DNA from: Nitrospira sp.
GTDB lineage: Bacteria; Nitrospirota; Nitrospiria; Nitrospirales; Nitrospiraceae
Direction of reading: 5' to 3'
Length of the DNA stretch: 55,045 nucleotides
Assembly: GCA_019636835.1 (NCBI GenBank)
Contig: JAHBWU010000016.1
Span: forward strand, 1-55,045
A model generated the notes under the pieces. It worked only from the letters and a program-made list of their open reading frames with translations. It had not been told where the DNA came from and did no database searches. Shown one piece after another: positions 35,001-43,674 of this stretch. The position numbers and the translations under genes are program-made. How positions within the stretch are numbered: position 1 is the stretch's first letter; every line of letters starts with the position of its first letter.

Positions 35001-35476
35001 CGTTCAAAGGCTGCCGCTGTTTCGAAGTGAAAGATCGCCTGCTCGAATGTCGAGCGCGGAAGGACTCGGTGCATCGCAGCGGCGACGGAGGCGACGAGAA
35101 TGGTGGGAGGATCGGCCAACAGGCGATGGAGTGTCGTCATCCGGTGGGCGATCAACCCGACATGCGGCGCCGTCGCTTCATAGGGGAGCGTTTCCCATTC
35201 CGGGAACCAGGCGAGGTTTTCGACCGAACGACCCATGAGTTCATGGAAGAAGCACAAGTCATTGAACATTCGTTCGGCTGACTCGTCGTTCGAAGTTACA
35301 ACAACCCATGGACGGGAGCGGTCTGGAGTCCCTTGGCACGTGTCGTTCAGCAAGGTCAGCGCGCAGGCCGCAGTCGCGCCATGGGCTCCAAGCAGGCAGA
35401 TACGAGCTTGTTCCTGGCCAAGTGCCGAACGAAGCGGAGTGAGCCAGGACGGGGTGAGGGTGTTGGTCTCAGACAC
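32006..35476 (-). CDS. mfd: transcription-repair coupling factor
   Basis: 1156 residues, full length. In order: the N-terminal UvrB-homology region, the RNA-polymerase-interacting CarD-like domain (LNVGDYVVHVQHGIAKYRGL), and the translocase with Walker A GDVGYGKTEVAMRA, the DEEQ box and TATPIPRTLQ. The RecG-like motif segment (FVHNRVETMERI, QMDARPLEAVM, GLDVPNANTIIVNRADLFGL, QLRGRVGRG) and the C-terminal TRCF domain follow. Mfd removes stalled polymerase and recruits UvrA. The TTG/ATG start region directly follows rfaE2 with a three-base gap, so both are probably one transcript. Confidence 0.97.
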   Translation of the reverse strand: MSETNTLTPSWLTPLRSALGQEQARICLLGAHGATAACALTLLNDTCQGTPDRSRPWVVVTSNDESAERMFNDLCFFHELMGRSVENLAWFPEWETLPYEATAPHVGLIAHRMTTLHRLLADPPTILVASVAAAMHRVLPRSTFEQAIFHFETAAAFERDSLIANLLRLGYRRVSVVEIPGEFSIRGGIVDIFSTAYSNPIRVEFLGDLVESIRLFDPATQTSIEKLKEGWVLPAREFVRPPDDPDAITPIQADAEWRSPDLYDSMDSLFDYLTAVPFLALDQPDALKKACEAAWEKIDDGYLRHVDRDAAQPYPSPERLFLSWQGLQQRIGMWPMLAFEPLAAPDSTWNQTFSFPAQAPGSIGLGIRGTAFSQTLTLLEGLRNEHRVVLVARSRGQVDRLLALLREHDLPADPWKPTVWSSHRADKPPFYVLHGDLSAGFLSGDLRLALLTEEELFAKGARHKPQPKSRTATFLTSLEDLNVGDYVVHVQHGIAKYRGLKRLSVQDFESDFLILEFSGGDTLYVPLDRLNQVQRYSGAEGHVPRLDRLGGSSWAKTTARVKKDIEEMAQELIDLYANRELVKRNAYGAATTLHHEFEAAFEYEETADQLRAIEDIGRDMESTKPMDRLICGDVGYGKTEVAMRAAFKAVEHDRQVAVLVPTTLLAHQHYENFAERFAPFPMRVALLSRFQSSKETKAILKDVGAGTVDIVIGTHRLLQKDVAFRQLGLVIIDEEQWFGVKHKERLKQLRTQVDVLTLTATPIPRTLQMAMSSVRDLSIIDTPPAGRLAIKTEVIRFSDKAVRDAILRELGRGGQVYFVHNRVETMERIGAWLHQLVPEARMVMAHGQMDARPLEAVMLKFVKREADVLIASAIIQSGLDVPNANTIIVNRADLFGLAQLYQLRGRVGRGGEQAYAYFLIPDEGTLTGDAQKRLIAIQQFTELGSGFRIAAADLEIRGAGNLLGKQQSGHIAAIGLDLYMQMVEQAVQRLKGHVIEEEPDPTLQLPVSAFIPEQYVTDPHHRLSLYKRLTACGQIGELALLHGEIQDRYGPPPEPVERLLEVMQLRTHAKRLRLASIEVHGQTAKVVFHPKAAIPETSLHRLMDQLKKRLRFLSPVSFEIQMRHDDWPALFSELNAILQSLDLCDTKTIQKAPTPS

Positions 35477-35479
35477 GCA

Positions 35480-35962
35480 TCACTTCGCGGTTGATCGGAT
35501 GCGTTGAAGGAGGCCGGTCGTGGAGAGACCGGGAACCAGCGGGATCGTCTTGACCACTCCTCCGCGAGCCTCGACAATTTCGCGGCCGACGATCCGGTCG
35601 ATCACCCAATCCCCGCCTTTGACCAGCACGTCCGGTTGAACGGCCGTAATGAGCTGGAGGGGGTCCGACTCATCGAAAATGACCACAAAATCCACGCAGC
35701 CCAAGGCCGCCACCACTTCAGCCCGTTGTGTCTCAGGCACAATCGGTCGGTCGGGTGCCTTGTCCAGCGTGCGGACCGAGGCGTCACTGTTGACACCGAC
35801 AACCAGGACATCTCCGAGGGCCTTGGCCGCCTGCAGATACCGGGTATGTCCGACGTGCATAAGGTCGAAACACCCGTTGGTGAAGACAATACGTTTCCCC
35901 TGTGCCCGTTCTCCGGCTAGTTTTGACAGAAGGTGCTCTCGCACTACAACATTGGTTGTCAT
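35480..35962 (-). CDS. rfaE2: D-glycero-beta-D-manno-heptose 1-phosphate adenylyltransferase
   Basis: 160 residues, the stand-alone nucleotidyltransferase half of HldE. The HxGH signature lies in [20 protein letters not shown], then [31 protein letters not shown] and VKGGDW. It activates heptose 1-phosphate to ADP-heptose for LPS core synthesis. gmhA, an earlier step, is 6 kb away; the kinase and phosphatase steps are not in the window. TATGAT lies six bases before the ATG, consistent with a leaderless message. Confidence 0.95.
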   Translation of the reverse strand: MTTNVVVREHLLSKLAGERAQGKRIVFTNGCFDLMHVGHTRYLQAAKALGDVLVVGVNSDASVRTLDKAPDRPIVPETQRAEVVAALGCVDFVVIFDESDPLQLITAVQPDVLVKGGDWVIDRIVGREIVEARGGVVKTIPLVPGLSTTGLLQRIRSTAK

Positions 35963-35968
35963 GGCCCC

Positions 35969-35974
35969 ATCATA
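35969..35974 (-). promoter_or_regulatory. -10 box (TATGAT) for rfaE2-mfd
   Basis: On the minus strand TATGAT ends six bases before the rfaE2 ATG. No Shine-Dalgarno is visible, and the -35 region is weak (TTCCCT at 17 bp spacing). The arrangement matches the short -10-to-ATG distances at gmhA and murJ. Confidence 0.45.
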
Positions 35975-36143
35975 CCCGGCAGGCCCTTTCCAGGGAAAGA
36001 GGAGGTCGAGCAGGTCAATCGGAGGCTGAACATACCAGTCTCAGCCTCAAGTTGGCGCCTAACGGACCGATACAGTACGTAACGGGCTTTAATGCCTAGC
36101 GTCACACCTGCCTGTGTCTACTGGTGTGCCCGGAGCACGTGAA

Positions 36144-39100
36144 ATGGTAAACGCGTCGCAACAGCCCCATTCGAATCAGCCGATCCTTTCACGTCCACCC
36201 ATCTATAGCAAGCAGCTGGCCTTAATCATATTGATCAGTGTGGTAACGCTCGTGGCTGGGTGCTTCGGCGTTATGACCCTCAAGCACAAGCTCATCGTGG
36301 CATCAGGCGAAACAATCGCTTTAATGGCCTCAGGTGTTGCAACCCAACTCGACAGCCTCTTTGTGGAGCATTACCGAAATGTCCAGTTTCTGAGCATGTC
36401 GGATTCAATCGCAACGTCGAAGGCCTCGCGTCCGGCGTTGATCCAAACGTTTAGACAGATTCACTCTTCCTACATCTGGGTAGGGGTCACGGATGCGACT
36501 GGTCGCGTGGTCGAGGCGACGAATCCGGCAACAATCGGGTTTGACGGTCGAGCAACATCCTGGTATCTCGCGGCCAAAGAAAAAAGGACGGTGCATTTCG
36601 GTGATGCCCAACCGGATGAACTTGCGCAGGGGATGGAAGCCGTGTCGTTTACCGCGCCGATCGAACGCTCCCTGAAAGGACACGGCGAACCATCGTTTAT
36701 CGGCGTTGTCTCGACTCGCGTGGAGACGCAAACTATCGAGCGCCTGGTGACCGAGACGTTGAGATCGTTCCATCGCAGAGGCATGTTCTTCAGCACGGTC
36801 GAGTATCAAATCCTCAGTGAGGATGGCCGCAGCATTGTCGATTCGGATCTCTACCGCAAAGGGAATCTGAATCTCCAGAAGACGGGGCTTCCGTCGGCGC
36901 TTATGAGCCGGGGTGTTTCGTCGTACCTCGAAGAAGAGCATCTGCGACGTCATACGAGTGTTGTGACCGGGTACGCCACGACTCAGGGATATGGGCAATT
37001 TCCCAACCCAGGATGGACCGTGTTGGTGCGAGTCGATCGCGCTGAGATTTTAGCGCCTTTTTACAGTTTCCTTTGGATCGTCAGTGGAGCCGGTTTGGTG
37101 TTTGTCGCTCCCATGATTGCATGGCTCGTCAAGGCGACCGGTCAAGTACATGTGAGATGGACAGAAGCCGAAGAGGAACGGGCCCGTTCACGAAACCATG
37201 AACGCTGGTTGCGCAGCATTCTGGTGTCTATGCCGGAAGGCGTGTTGGTGATCGGCCATGACCGTCGGATCTTGGAGATTAATCCGGCCGGTTGTGCCCT
37301 ATTCGATGCCGGGTTCTCGGAGGAGATTCTTGGGCGGCGTGTCGGCGATTTTGTTCACGACGACGACCGCCGATTGCTTGAAGATGTTCACGAGACCGCG
37401 CGAATGGGACAAGAGAGTTGCGGTAGAGGGCGACTCATTGGGCTGTCGGGACAGATCCGCTGGATCGAGATGACATCGGTGCCGTTCATCGCCGATGACG
37501 GTAGGGTGCAGTCGGTGCTGAGTATGGTCCGCGATGTCACGGAACAAAAGCGGGCCGATCGCCGTCAAGCTCTCCAACATGCCGTGGCGAAAGTCCTTGC
37601 AGAAGCCTCCGCGGTCGAGCAAGCGATCCCGGCGCTTCTCCGAGCGATTGCGGTAAGCCTCGACTGGCGCGTCGGCTTGTTCTGGTCGGTGCAGAACGAC
37701 CGACGAACCATTACCTGCAAGTGGGACTGGTCTGTTGATACCACGGCGGTGCAGAATCTTGTGAGCGTCAGCAGGCAGCAAGCGTATATTTCCGGATTCG
37801 GGTTGCCCGGACGCTGTTGGGCGAGCGGTGAACCGGTGTGGGTCGAAGATGTTGCACAAGATCCGGAATTCATCCAAGGGCCTCGCGACATCGGAAAGAT
37901 GTTGCACGCGGCTTGTGCCTTTCCGGTCTGGTTGAGAGCCAACGTCTTCGGCGTGATGGAATTCTTCAGCCGAGACGCGCAGCATCCGGATTGGGACTTA
38001 CTCAAGACGTTGGGTACGGTCGGAAGCCAGATCGGTCTGTTTATCGAACGGACCGAAGTGGAAGCCGCATTGCACGAGAGTGAAGCCCGTACCCGGTTGA
38101 TCATCGACACCGCACTGGAAGCCGTGATCACCACGGATCACGACGAGCGAATCAGTGAATGGAATGCCCAAGCCGAGCAGATATTCGGCTGGTCCGCTCA
38201 TGAAATCATCGGACGTAATTTGGCCGACACCATCATCCCACAGAGTCATCGCCTCCACTACCGTGAGTATGTTCAGGGCCTCCTCGAGCCTAGAGACCTG
38301 TCTCTCTCGAACATGCTGGTCGAGATGATCGGTCTTCGACGCGACGGCCGACAATTTCCCGTTGAGATCGCCATGACGCCGTTGCCTGTCGAGGGCTCCA
38401 TCATCTTCAGCGCATTCATTCGAGACATCACGAGCCGGAAAGAGGCGGAGCAAGCACAGAAGAATTATGCCCGACAGTTGGAGCATATCAATCAGCAGTT
38501 GGATGCCGCATTGAGGGAAGCCAAGGCCGCCACTGAAGCCAAGTCGACTTTCCTGGCGACCATGAGTCATGAAATCCGGACCCCGATGAACGGTGTCATC
38601 GGCATGACGGGACTCTTGCTGGATACGAAACTGACGGATGAACAGAAAGAATATGCTGAGACCGTTCGGACCTGCGGCGACCATTTGTTGATGATCATCA
38701 ACGACATTCTTGATTTTTCAAAGATAGAAGCGGGGAAACTTGATCTTGAGGTCATCGAGTTCGATCTTCGCCTTGCCGTCGAAGAATCGTTGGATCTCAT
38801 GGCGGAGCGAGCCTCATCCAAGGGACTCAATCTGGCCTGTCTCTTCCATGCCGATGTGCCGAGGAATGTAGTCGGTGATCCGGGCCGCCTACGGCAGGTC
38901 GTGATGAATTTGGCCGCTAACGCCATCAAGTTTACCGACAGCGGCGACGTCGTTGTGGAGGTGACGGCCGAGGCTCAATCAAAGGAGGAGGCGAGCATTC
39001 GTGTAGCGGTCACGGACACCGGAATCGGGATTTCCGAAGAAGGCCGTGAACGGCTCTTTCAACCGTTCAGCCAAGCCGATGGGTCGACCACGAGGAAATA

Positions 39101-40178
39101 TGGAGGGACCGGTCTGGGGCTTGTCATTTGCAAACGTCTCGTTGAGATGATGGGAGGGGCTATCGGGGTGACGAGCCGGGTTGGGGAGGGAAGCTGCTTC
39201 TGGTTTAGGGTAAATCTTCGCAAGCAGCTCGGGACCTCTCGCGGCAACGAATCTTCCCCCATGGCGTTGGCGGGTCTCCGCATTTTGATCGTAGATGACA
39301 AGGCTATTAATCGAAGGATCTTGGAATTGATGACAAGAAGGTGGGGGATGCGGCCGACGCTTGCTCACAGCGGCCCAGAGGCGCTGGAAATCTTCAGCCG
39401 TCGGCATGAGCGGCCATTGTTTGATGTCGTGCTGTTGGATATAGATATGGGATCAACGAATGGAATCGAATTGGCATCTTCGATAAAGAAACGAACTGAA
39501 GGCACTGATATCCGACTCGTGTTGCTCACATCGTTAGGCCGACGCGGGGATGCCAAGAAAGCCAGAGAAGCCGGACTAGCAGCCTACCTGACGAAACCGG
39601 TTCGCGAACGACAATTGCACGATTGTCTCGTCGCGGTCATCATGCAATGCCCCGTCGCTTCAGGTATGCCGGCCACGAAAGAGTCACCATCGCTCATCAC
39701 TCGACATACCCTTGCAGAAACCAAGGCTAAGATGGATCTCCGTATTCTCCTGGCCGAGGATAACATCATTAATCAGAAAGTGGCCGCTCGCCTCTTCCAG
39801 CGGTTGGGGTATCGGATTGATGTCGTGGCCAACGGGCGTGAGGCGGTCGAAGCGATCTCTCGTATTCGTTATGACGCGGTGTTTATGGATTGCCAGATGC
39901 CGGACATGGATGGGTTTGAAGCGACACAGGCGATCCGACAACGTGAATCGCAAGCCGAGATACGAGAGGCGACCGGCGAACGACGCGGCACGTCTCATGT
40001 GCCGATCATTGCCATGACGGCGAACGCGATGTCGGGAGATCGCGAACGTTGTCTTGGGGCGGGGATGGATGACTATCTCGCAAAGCCTATTTCGGTGGAC
40101 GCGCTGGCCGGTGTCTTGGACCGACTCAATCAGGAGCACGAACGTTCGAGGCCGGACAAGAACCACGAAGCTGCATAG
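36144..40178 (+). CDS. hybrid sensor histidine kinase with two receiver domains
   Basis: 1344 residues from ATG 36144 (GGAG eight bases upstream; GTG 36114 is an alternative). Order of parts: membrane helix near 25-45, a periplasmic sensor region of about 260 residues, a second helix near 306-330, a PAS domain (about 350-470), a GAF domain (480-640), a second PAS (645-770), and a coiled coil. The dimerisation domain follows with the phospho-His in MSHEIRTPMNGVIG, then the ATPase with DTGIGI and GTGLGLVICKRL, and two receivers (LLDIDM and MDCQMPDMDGFEA with later TKPV and AKPI lysines). No response-regulator gene with a DNA-binding domain is adjacent, so output partners are elsewhere. Confidence 0.92.
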   Translation: MVNASQQPHSNQPILSRPPIYSKQLALIILISVVTLVAGCFGVMTLKHKLIVASGETIALMASGVATQLDSLFVEHYRNVQFLSMSDSIATSKASRPALIQTFRQIHSSYIWVGVTDATGRVVEATNPATIGFDGRATSWYLAAKEKRTVHFGDAQPDELAQGMEAVSFTAPIERSLKGHGEPSFIGVVSTRVETQTIERLVTETLRSFHRRGMFFSTVEYQILSEDGRSIVDSDLYRKGNLNLQKTGLPSALMSRGVSSYLEEEHLRRHTSVVTGYATTQGYGQFPNPGWTVLVRVDRAEILAPFYSFLWIVSGAGLVFVAPMIAWLVKATGQVHVRWTEAEEERARSRNHERWLRSILVSMPEGVLVIGHDRRILEINPAGCALFDAGFSEEILGRRVGDFVHDDDRRLLEDVHETARMGQESCGRGRLIGLSGQIRWIEMTSVPFIADDGRVQSVLSMVRDVTEQKRADRRQALQHAVAKVLAEASAVEQAIPALLRAIAVSLDWRVGLFWSVQNDRRTITCKWDWSVDTTAVQNLVSVSRQQAYISGFGLPGRCWASGEPVWVEDVAQDPEFIQGPRDIGKMLHAACAFPVWLRANVFGVMEFFSRDAQHPDWDLLKTLGTVGSQIGLFIERTEVEAALHESEARTRLIIDTALEAVITTDHDERISEWNAQAEQIFGWSAHEIIGRNLADTIIPQSHRLHYREYVQGLLEPRDLSLSNMLVEMIGLRRDGRQFPVEIAMTPLPVEGSIIFSAFIRDITSRKEAEQAQKNYARQLEHINQQLDAALREAKAATEAKSTFLATMSHEIRTPMNGVIGMTGLLLDTKLTDEQKEYAETVRTCGDHLLMIINDILDFSKIEAGKLDLEVIEFDLRLAVEESLDLMAERASSKGLNLACLFHADVPRNVVGDPGRLRQVVMNLAANAIKFTDSGDVVVEVTAEAQSKEEASIRVAVTDTGIGISEEGRERLFQPFSQADGSTTRKYGGTGLGLVICKRLVEMMGGAIGVTSRVGEGSCFWFRVNLRKQLGTSRGNESSPMALAGLRILIVDDKAINRRILELMTRRWGMRPTLAHSGPEALEIFSRRHERPLFDVVLLDIDMGSTNGIELASSIKKRTEGTDIRLVLLTSLGRRGDAKKAREAGLAAYLTKPVRERQLHDCLVAVIMQCPVASGMPATKESPSLITRHTLAETKAKMDLRILLAEDNIINQKVAARLFQRLGYRIDVVANGREAVEAISRIRYDAVFMDCQMPDMDGFEATQAIRQRESQAEIREATGERRGTSHVPIIAMTANAMSGDRERCLGAGMDDYLAKPISVDALAGVLDRLNQEHERSRPDKNHEAA

Positions 40179-40212
40179 CTCGCGGCTCCCCCATCAGTGC
40201 CCTCTTTCCCCG

Positions 40213-40896
40213 TCATGTCAATGCAAGCGTCAATTGCTCCGGCACTCTGCCGGGCCCAGTCGATCCAGCTGACCGTGGTGATGAGTCTAAGGCACGAGTC
40301 AGGTAGGGCGTGGAACGACCCTCGAGCAGTTGGGTCGGCGACACGAGCTCCTCCAATGGGCCTCGACAGGCACCGCAGTGGTGGTGCTTTGGTTGGATCG
40401 TTCTTCGGTGCCGTCGATAGAGTCGCCCGCAGTCTCGGCATCGCCAGGCGAATTTCGATAGGGCAATCACTTCCTTCTCCAGCGAGTGGTACGTCGTAAC
40501 GGCCACTTCACCGGATCGATTCATCTGCGTCATCTTTCGCAAAAACTCCAGGCCATGATCCGGTCGGCGCTTCAGCACATCGAACTGCCATTGATGGATC
40601 ATTTCATGAGCCAAGGTGTTGAGCAGCTCCTGTTCCGCGTACGGCGTCCGTGCGGAGAGCTGTTCAAACAGAGGGAGAGAAAGGCGAATTTCACGATGGT
40701 TGTGAGGATAGAAGGTCTTTGGCCCCTGACGACAGGCAAACATCCCGACCGAGGCAGTCAGGCGCTGGCTCCAGAGAATCTCGATCGGCTTGAGTGAACC
40801 GGCAAAGTACCGTGTGTTCAAGTGCTGCCAACGAGCCTGTAGTTCTTCGGACGACAGGAGTATCGAAAGGCTCGGACTCGCCGAAGTCGATGTCAT
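40213..40896 (-). CDS. SprT-like zinc metalloprotease domain protein
   Basis: 227 residues from ATG 40896, with GGAGG upstream and a four-base overlap with the preceding gene. The HExxH-type site is TLAHEMIHQWQ, preceded by YFAGSLKPIEILWSQRLTAS. A zinc ribbon (CRDCG ... CGACRG) ends the domain, as in SprT/Spartan proteins that degrade DNA-bound proteins. The bacterial role is not established. It is third in the gmhA operon. Confidence 0.85.
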   Translation of the reverse strand: MTSTSASPSLSILLSSEELQARWQHLNTRYFAGSLKPIEILWSQRLTASVGMFACRQGPKTFYPHNHREIRLSLPLFEQLSARTPYAEQELLNTLAHEMIHQWQFDVLKRRPDHGLEFLRKMTQMNRSGEVAVTTYHSLEKEVIALSKFAWRCRDCGRLYRRHRRTIQPKHHHCGACRGPLEELVSPTQLLEGRSTPYLTRALDSSPRSAGSTGPGRVPEQLTLALT

Positions 40897-41882
40897 CCCA
40901 ATTCCTCCAGCACGGCCGCCGCGAGCAGCGGCAGCATGATTTCGTGGTGACCGGTCAAGGAATAGCCGTGCCCGCCTTTTTGCGTGGGTCGCCGCACGAC
41001 GTTGGTCTGCGGCCTGTAATGGGAAAGAAAGTCCATGTTCACGGTCGTAATGTCGGCGATCGAATGGCCGAGATTTCTCCCTAACGACAGTGTTTTCAAA
41101 AATACCTCGGGAAGAATCACAGCCGAGCCGACGTTCAGATAGACGCCGCCTTCCATCCCGGCGACGACGGCGGTGAGACGCCTGAAGTCCAGGAGGGAAG
41201 TGGCTCCAATGGCGGCGCCGTCCGCCGAGGGATGCATGTGGATGATGTCGGTCCCGACCGCGACATGCACGGTCACCGGGATGCCGAGTCGCACACCCGT
41301 GGAGAGAATACTGACGGCGCGATTCGGGAATTGATCGGCCGTTTGGTTCATGTAGCACCCAATGGCCTCGCCCAATCCTTGGCCGTCTTTCGCGCCACGC
41401 GCGATGGCTTCATTCAGGATCCGTCCCGTTTCCTCCGCCATGCCGAACCGGCCGTCGTCGATCTCGGCATCGACTTCTTCCGACGTGTGGCCCATGAGGG
41501 CCAATTCGAAATCGTGAATAATCCCCGCCCCGTTCATGGCGACTGCCGTGATGATGCGTCGTTCCATCAAGTCCGTGATGATCGGAGCCAGTCCCACCTT
41601 GATCACATGGGCGCCGATCCCGACGATGACGGGGCGGCGCCTTCGATGTGCCTTCACGACGGCCTGGGTGACGGCCCGCAACGTCTTGACCGCTAGGATG
41701 TCTGGGAGGCGGGAATAGAATGTTGAGAAAGCCCCCCCGCGTTTCCACGGTGTCGCCAAGTCCGAGAGCCGGACCTTGCTGTGTCGTTTTTTCAGCGGAT
41801 ACGTCTTGAGATCAGACGTGTTGATCGGAGGGATCAAGGTGGGAGGCCGAGTCGAGGGAGTCCGATCAGGACGCTTTCCCAA
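40893..41882 (-). CDS. deoxyhypusine-synthase-like protein
   Basis: 329 residues. The family's NAD-binding Rossmann-like regions are recognisable: VIVGIGAHVIKVGLAPIITD, MNGAGIIHDFELALMG, HVAVGTDIIHMHPSADG and GVYLNVGSAVILPEVFLK. In eukaryotic and archaeal enzymes a GGGxxK motif supplies the lysine that forms the enzyme-substrate intermediate; here the aligned segment reads VGSAVILPEV, with Leu at the lysine position by my manual alignment. Bacteria lack eIF5A, so the substrate is unknown; some bacterial relatives make homospermidine. It overlaps gmhA by 17 bp upstream and the SprT-like gene by 4 bp downstream. Confidence 0.8.
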   Translation of the reverse strand: MGKRPDRTPSTRPPTLIPPINTSDLKTYPLKKRHSKVRLSDLATPWKRGGAFSTFYSRLPDILAVKTLRAVTQAVVKAHRRRRPVIVGIGAHVIKVGLAPIITDLMERRIITAVAMNGAGIIHDFELALMGHTSEEVDAEIDDGRFGMAEETGRILNEAIARGAKDGQGLGEAIGCYMNQTADQFPNRAVSILSTGVRLGIPVTVHVAVGTDIIHMHPSADGAAIGATSLLDFRRLTAVVAGMEGGVYLNVGSAVILPEVFLKTLSLGRNLGHSIADITTVNMDFLSHYRPQTNVVRRPTQKGGHGYSLTGHHEIMLPLLAAAVLEELG

Positions 41883-42444
41883 GGAGATGATCCTCTACCA
41901 GTTCGCACAAGACGTGGCCGAGCGTGATGTGACTCTCTTGAATTCGAGACGTGACCGTCGACGGGACGATGAAGGGATAGTCGACCAACCCGGCCAGCTT
42001 TCCGCCGTTGGCACCGGTCCAGGCAATCGTGGTCAAGCCAGAGTCGCGGGCTGCCTCGACACCTTTCAGCACGTTTGGAGAATTCCCACTCGTGCTGATG
42101 CCGATGGCGATGTCGCCTTTCCGTCCATGCGCCCGCACCTGGCGGGCAAACAATTCCTCATACCCATAGTCATTGGAGATGCAGGTGATGGCGGCAATGT
42201 CCGTCGCCAGAGCGATGGCGGGCAGGGGCATCCGCTCGCGCTGGTATCGTCCCACGAACTCCGCTGCGATATGCGCCGCGTCGGTCGCGCTTCCCCCATT
42301 TCCGAACAGAAGAACTTTATTGCCGTTGCGGAACGCGTTGGCGATGAGCGTCGCGACTTGTACGATACGATCGGCGTGATCCTGTGCAAACTGCTGTTTG
42401 ACCTTGGCACTGTCCTCGAAAGCCGTCAAAACAATTGCTTGCAT
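41866..42444 (-). CDS. gmhA: D-sedoheptulose 7-phosphate isomerase
   Basis: 192 residues with the SIS fold: KVLLFGNGGSATDAAHIAAE, FVGRYQRERMPLPAIAL, the zinc/substrate residues in HIAAEF, and GISTSGNSPNVLKGVEAAR near ESHITLGHVLCELVE. It makes the first heptose phosphate of the ADP-heptose route used by rfaE2. A strong promoter ends six bases before its ATG. It heads the operon with the deoxyhypusine-synthase-like and SprT-like genes. Confidence 0.95.
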   Translation of the reverse strand: MQAIVLTAFEDSAKVKQQFAQDHADRIVQVATLIANAFRNGNKVLLFGNGGSATDAAHIAAEFVGRYQRERMPLPAIALATDIAAITCISNDYGYEELFARQVRAHGRKGDIAIGISTSGNSPNVLKGVEAARDSGLTTIAWTGANGGKLAGLVDYPFIVPSTVTSRIQESHITLGHVLCELVEDHLLGKAS

Positions 42445-42450
42445 GGCGCG

Positions 42451-42480
42451 ATTCTAGGACGATGCGCGCAAGTCTGTCAA
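42451..42480 (-). promoter_or_regulatory. sigma70-type promoter of the gmhA operon
   Basis: On the minus strand TTGACA (42475-42480) and TAGAAT (42451-42456) are 18 bp apart, and the -10 box ends six bases before the ATG at 42444. This implies a message starting at or very near the start codon. Confidence 0.75.
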
Positions 42481-42500
42481 ACAGCGCAACCCTAGCCCAC

Positions 42501-42698
42501 ATTATTCATGAGCAATTCTGCTGCAATTGTGGACTCGCCGCTGCGACAAGCCTGGCCGCGAGCTTTAAGCGGCCGGCGGGCGGACTCGCCGCTCGGTCGG
42601 TCAACAGACTGTTTCAAGTCTGCCTCCCTCCCTCGCGGCTCCGCGCGCCCGTCTCGCCTGGCGACTCCGCAATTTCGCGACGAACTGTCATGAATAGT
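42501..42698. mobile_element. 198-bp non-coding inverted-repeat (MITE-like) element
   Basis: The left end (ATTATTCATGAGCAATTCTG…CAATTGTGGACTCGCC) and the reverse complement of the right end (ACTATTCATGACAGTTCGTC…AAATTGCGGAGTCGCC) align over about 40 bp at roughly three-quarters identity. The GC-rich interior holds further hairpins, such as CAGACT-GTTTCA-AGTCTG. There is no open reading frame of note. It fills the gap between gmhA and the SPFH gene. Mobility is inferred from architecture only. Confidence 0.65.
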
Positions 42699-42709
42699 GC
42701 GGGCTATCG

Positions 42710-43648
42710 TCATGACTTTGCTGAAGTGGAAGTTCCGGTCTGCTTCACGGCGTTCATCGCTAGTGCGATCATCGAACCGACGTCAGAAATACTGGCAGGA
42801 AGCACCAGTGTGTTGCTCGACTTTGCAAGTTCGCCGAACTTGGCAATGTACTGCTCAGCTACGCGGAGTTGCACGGCTTCTGGGCCTCCGGGGACTTTGA
42901 TGGATTCTGCCACCTTGCGGAGTCCGTCAGCGGTGGCTTGCGCGATGGCGAGTATGGCAGCCGCAGCACCTTCCGCTTCGTTGATCTGCTGCAGCTTCTT
43001 GGCTTCAGACGCCTTGATCACTTGTTGCTTTTCACCTTCGGCCTGATTGATCGCGGCGTCGCGCTCTCCCTCCGACGTCAAAATCAGCGCGCGCTTTTCC
43101 CGTTCTGCGCGCATCTGCTTTTCCATCGCGTTGAGCACATCTTTCGGTGGAGTGATGTTCTTGATCTCGTACCGAAGGACTTTCACGCCCCAGGGCTCCG
43201 ATGCCTTGTCCAATTCATTGACGACCTGCGCGTTGATGGTGTTCCTGGCCTCAAAGGTCTTGTCCAATTCGATCTTGCCGATCTCGCTTCGCAGCGCCGT
43301 TTGGGCCAATTGTATGAGCGCAAACTGGTAGTCGCTGATCCCATAAGAGGCGCGCTCTGGGTTAAGCACCCGCATGTAGAGAATTCCGTCGACATGGACC
43401 TGGACATTGTCGCGCGTAATGCACACTTGCTCGGGAATATCGACGGCATTTTCCTTCAGCACGTGCTTGTATCGGATTGCATCGACAAAGGGCACAAGAA
43501 TGTGGAATCCCGCATCAAGCGTGGAACTGTATTTCCCCAAACGTTCCACGACGTAGGCGCTTTGTTGTGGGACGACAACCGCAGTTTTTGCAATCACGAT
43601 TAAAACGATCAGCGCCAGCACGACGACGACAAACGTTCCACCTTCCAT
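42710..43648 (-). CDS. SPFH/stomatin-like membrane protease scaffold (QmcA/HflK type)
   Basis: 312 residues from ATG 43648, with GAGGTG at good spacing. One N-terminal membrane helix is followed by an SPFH domain (VVPQQSAYVVERLGKYSSTL, GFHILVPFVD, ITRDNVQVHVDGILYMRV) and a long Ala/Glu coiled coil (MRAEREKRALILTSEGERDA). Such proteins oligomerise on membranes and cooperate with NfeD-family partners. The NfeD gene is directly upstream with a 26-bp gap, a classic pair. Its 3' end reaches the inverted-repeat element. Confidence 0.93.
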   Translation of the reverse strand: MEGGTFVVVVLALIVLIVIAKTAVVVPQQSAYVVERLGKYSSTLDAGFHILVPFVDAIRYKHVLKENAVDIPEQVCITRDNVQVHVDGILYMRVLNPERASYGISDYQFALIQLAQTALRSEIGKIELDKTFEARNTINAQVVNELDKASEPWGVKVLRYEIKNITPPKDVLNAMEKQMRAEREKRALILTSEGERDAAINQAEGEKQQVIKASEAKKLQQINEAEGAAAAILAIAQATADGLRKVAESIKVPGGPEAVQLRVAEQYIAKFGELAKSSNTLVLPASISDVGSMIALAMNAVKQTGTSTSAKS

Positions 43649-43674
43649 GCCCACACCTCGCTTGGTAGCAATCG

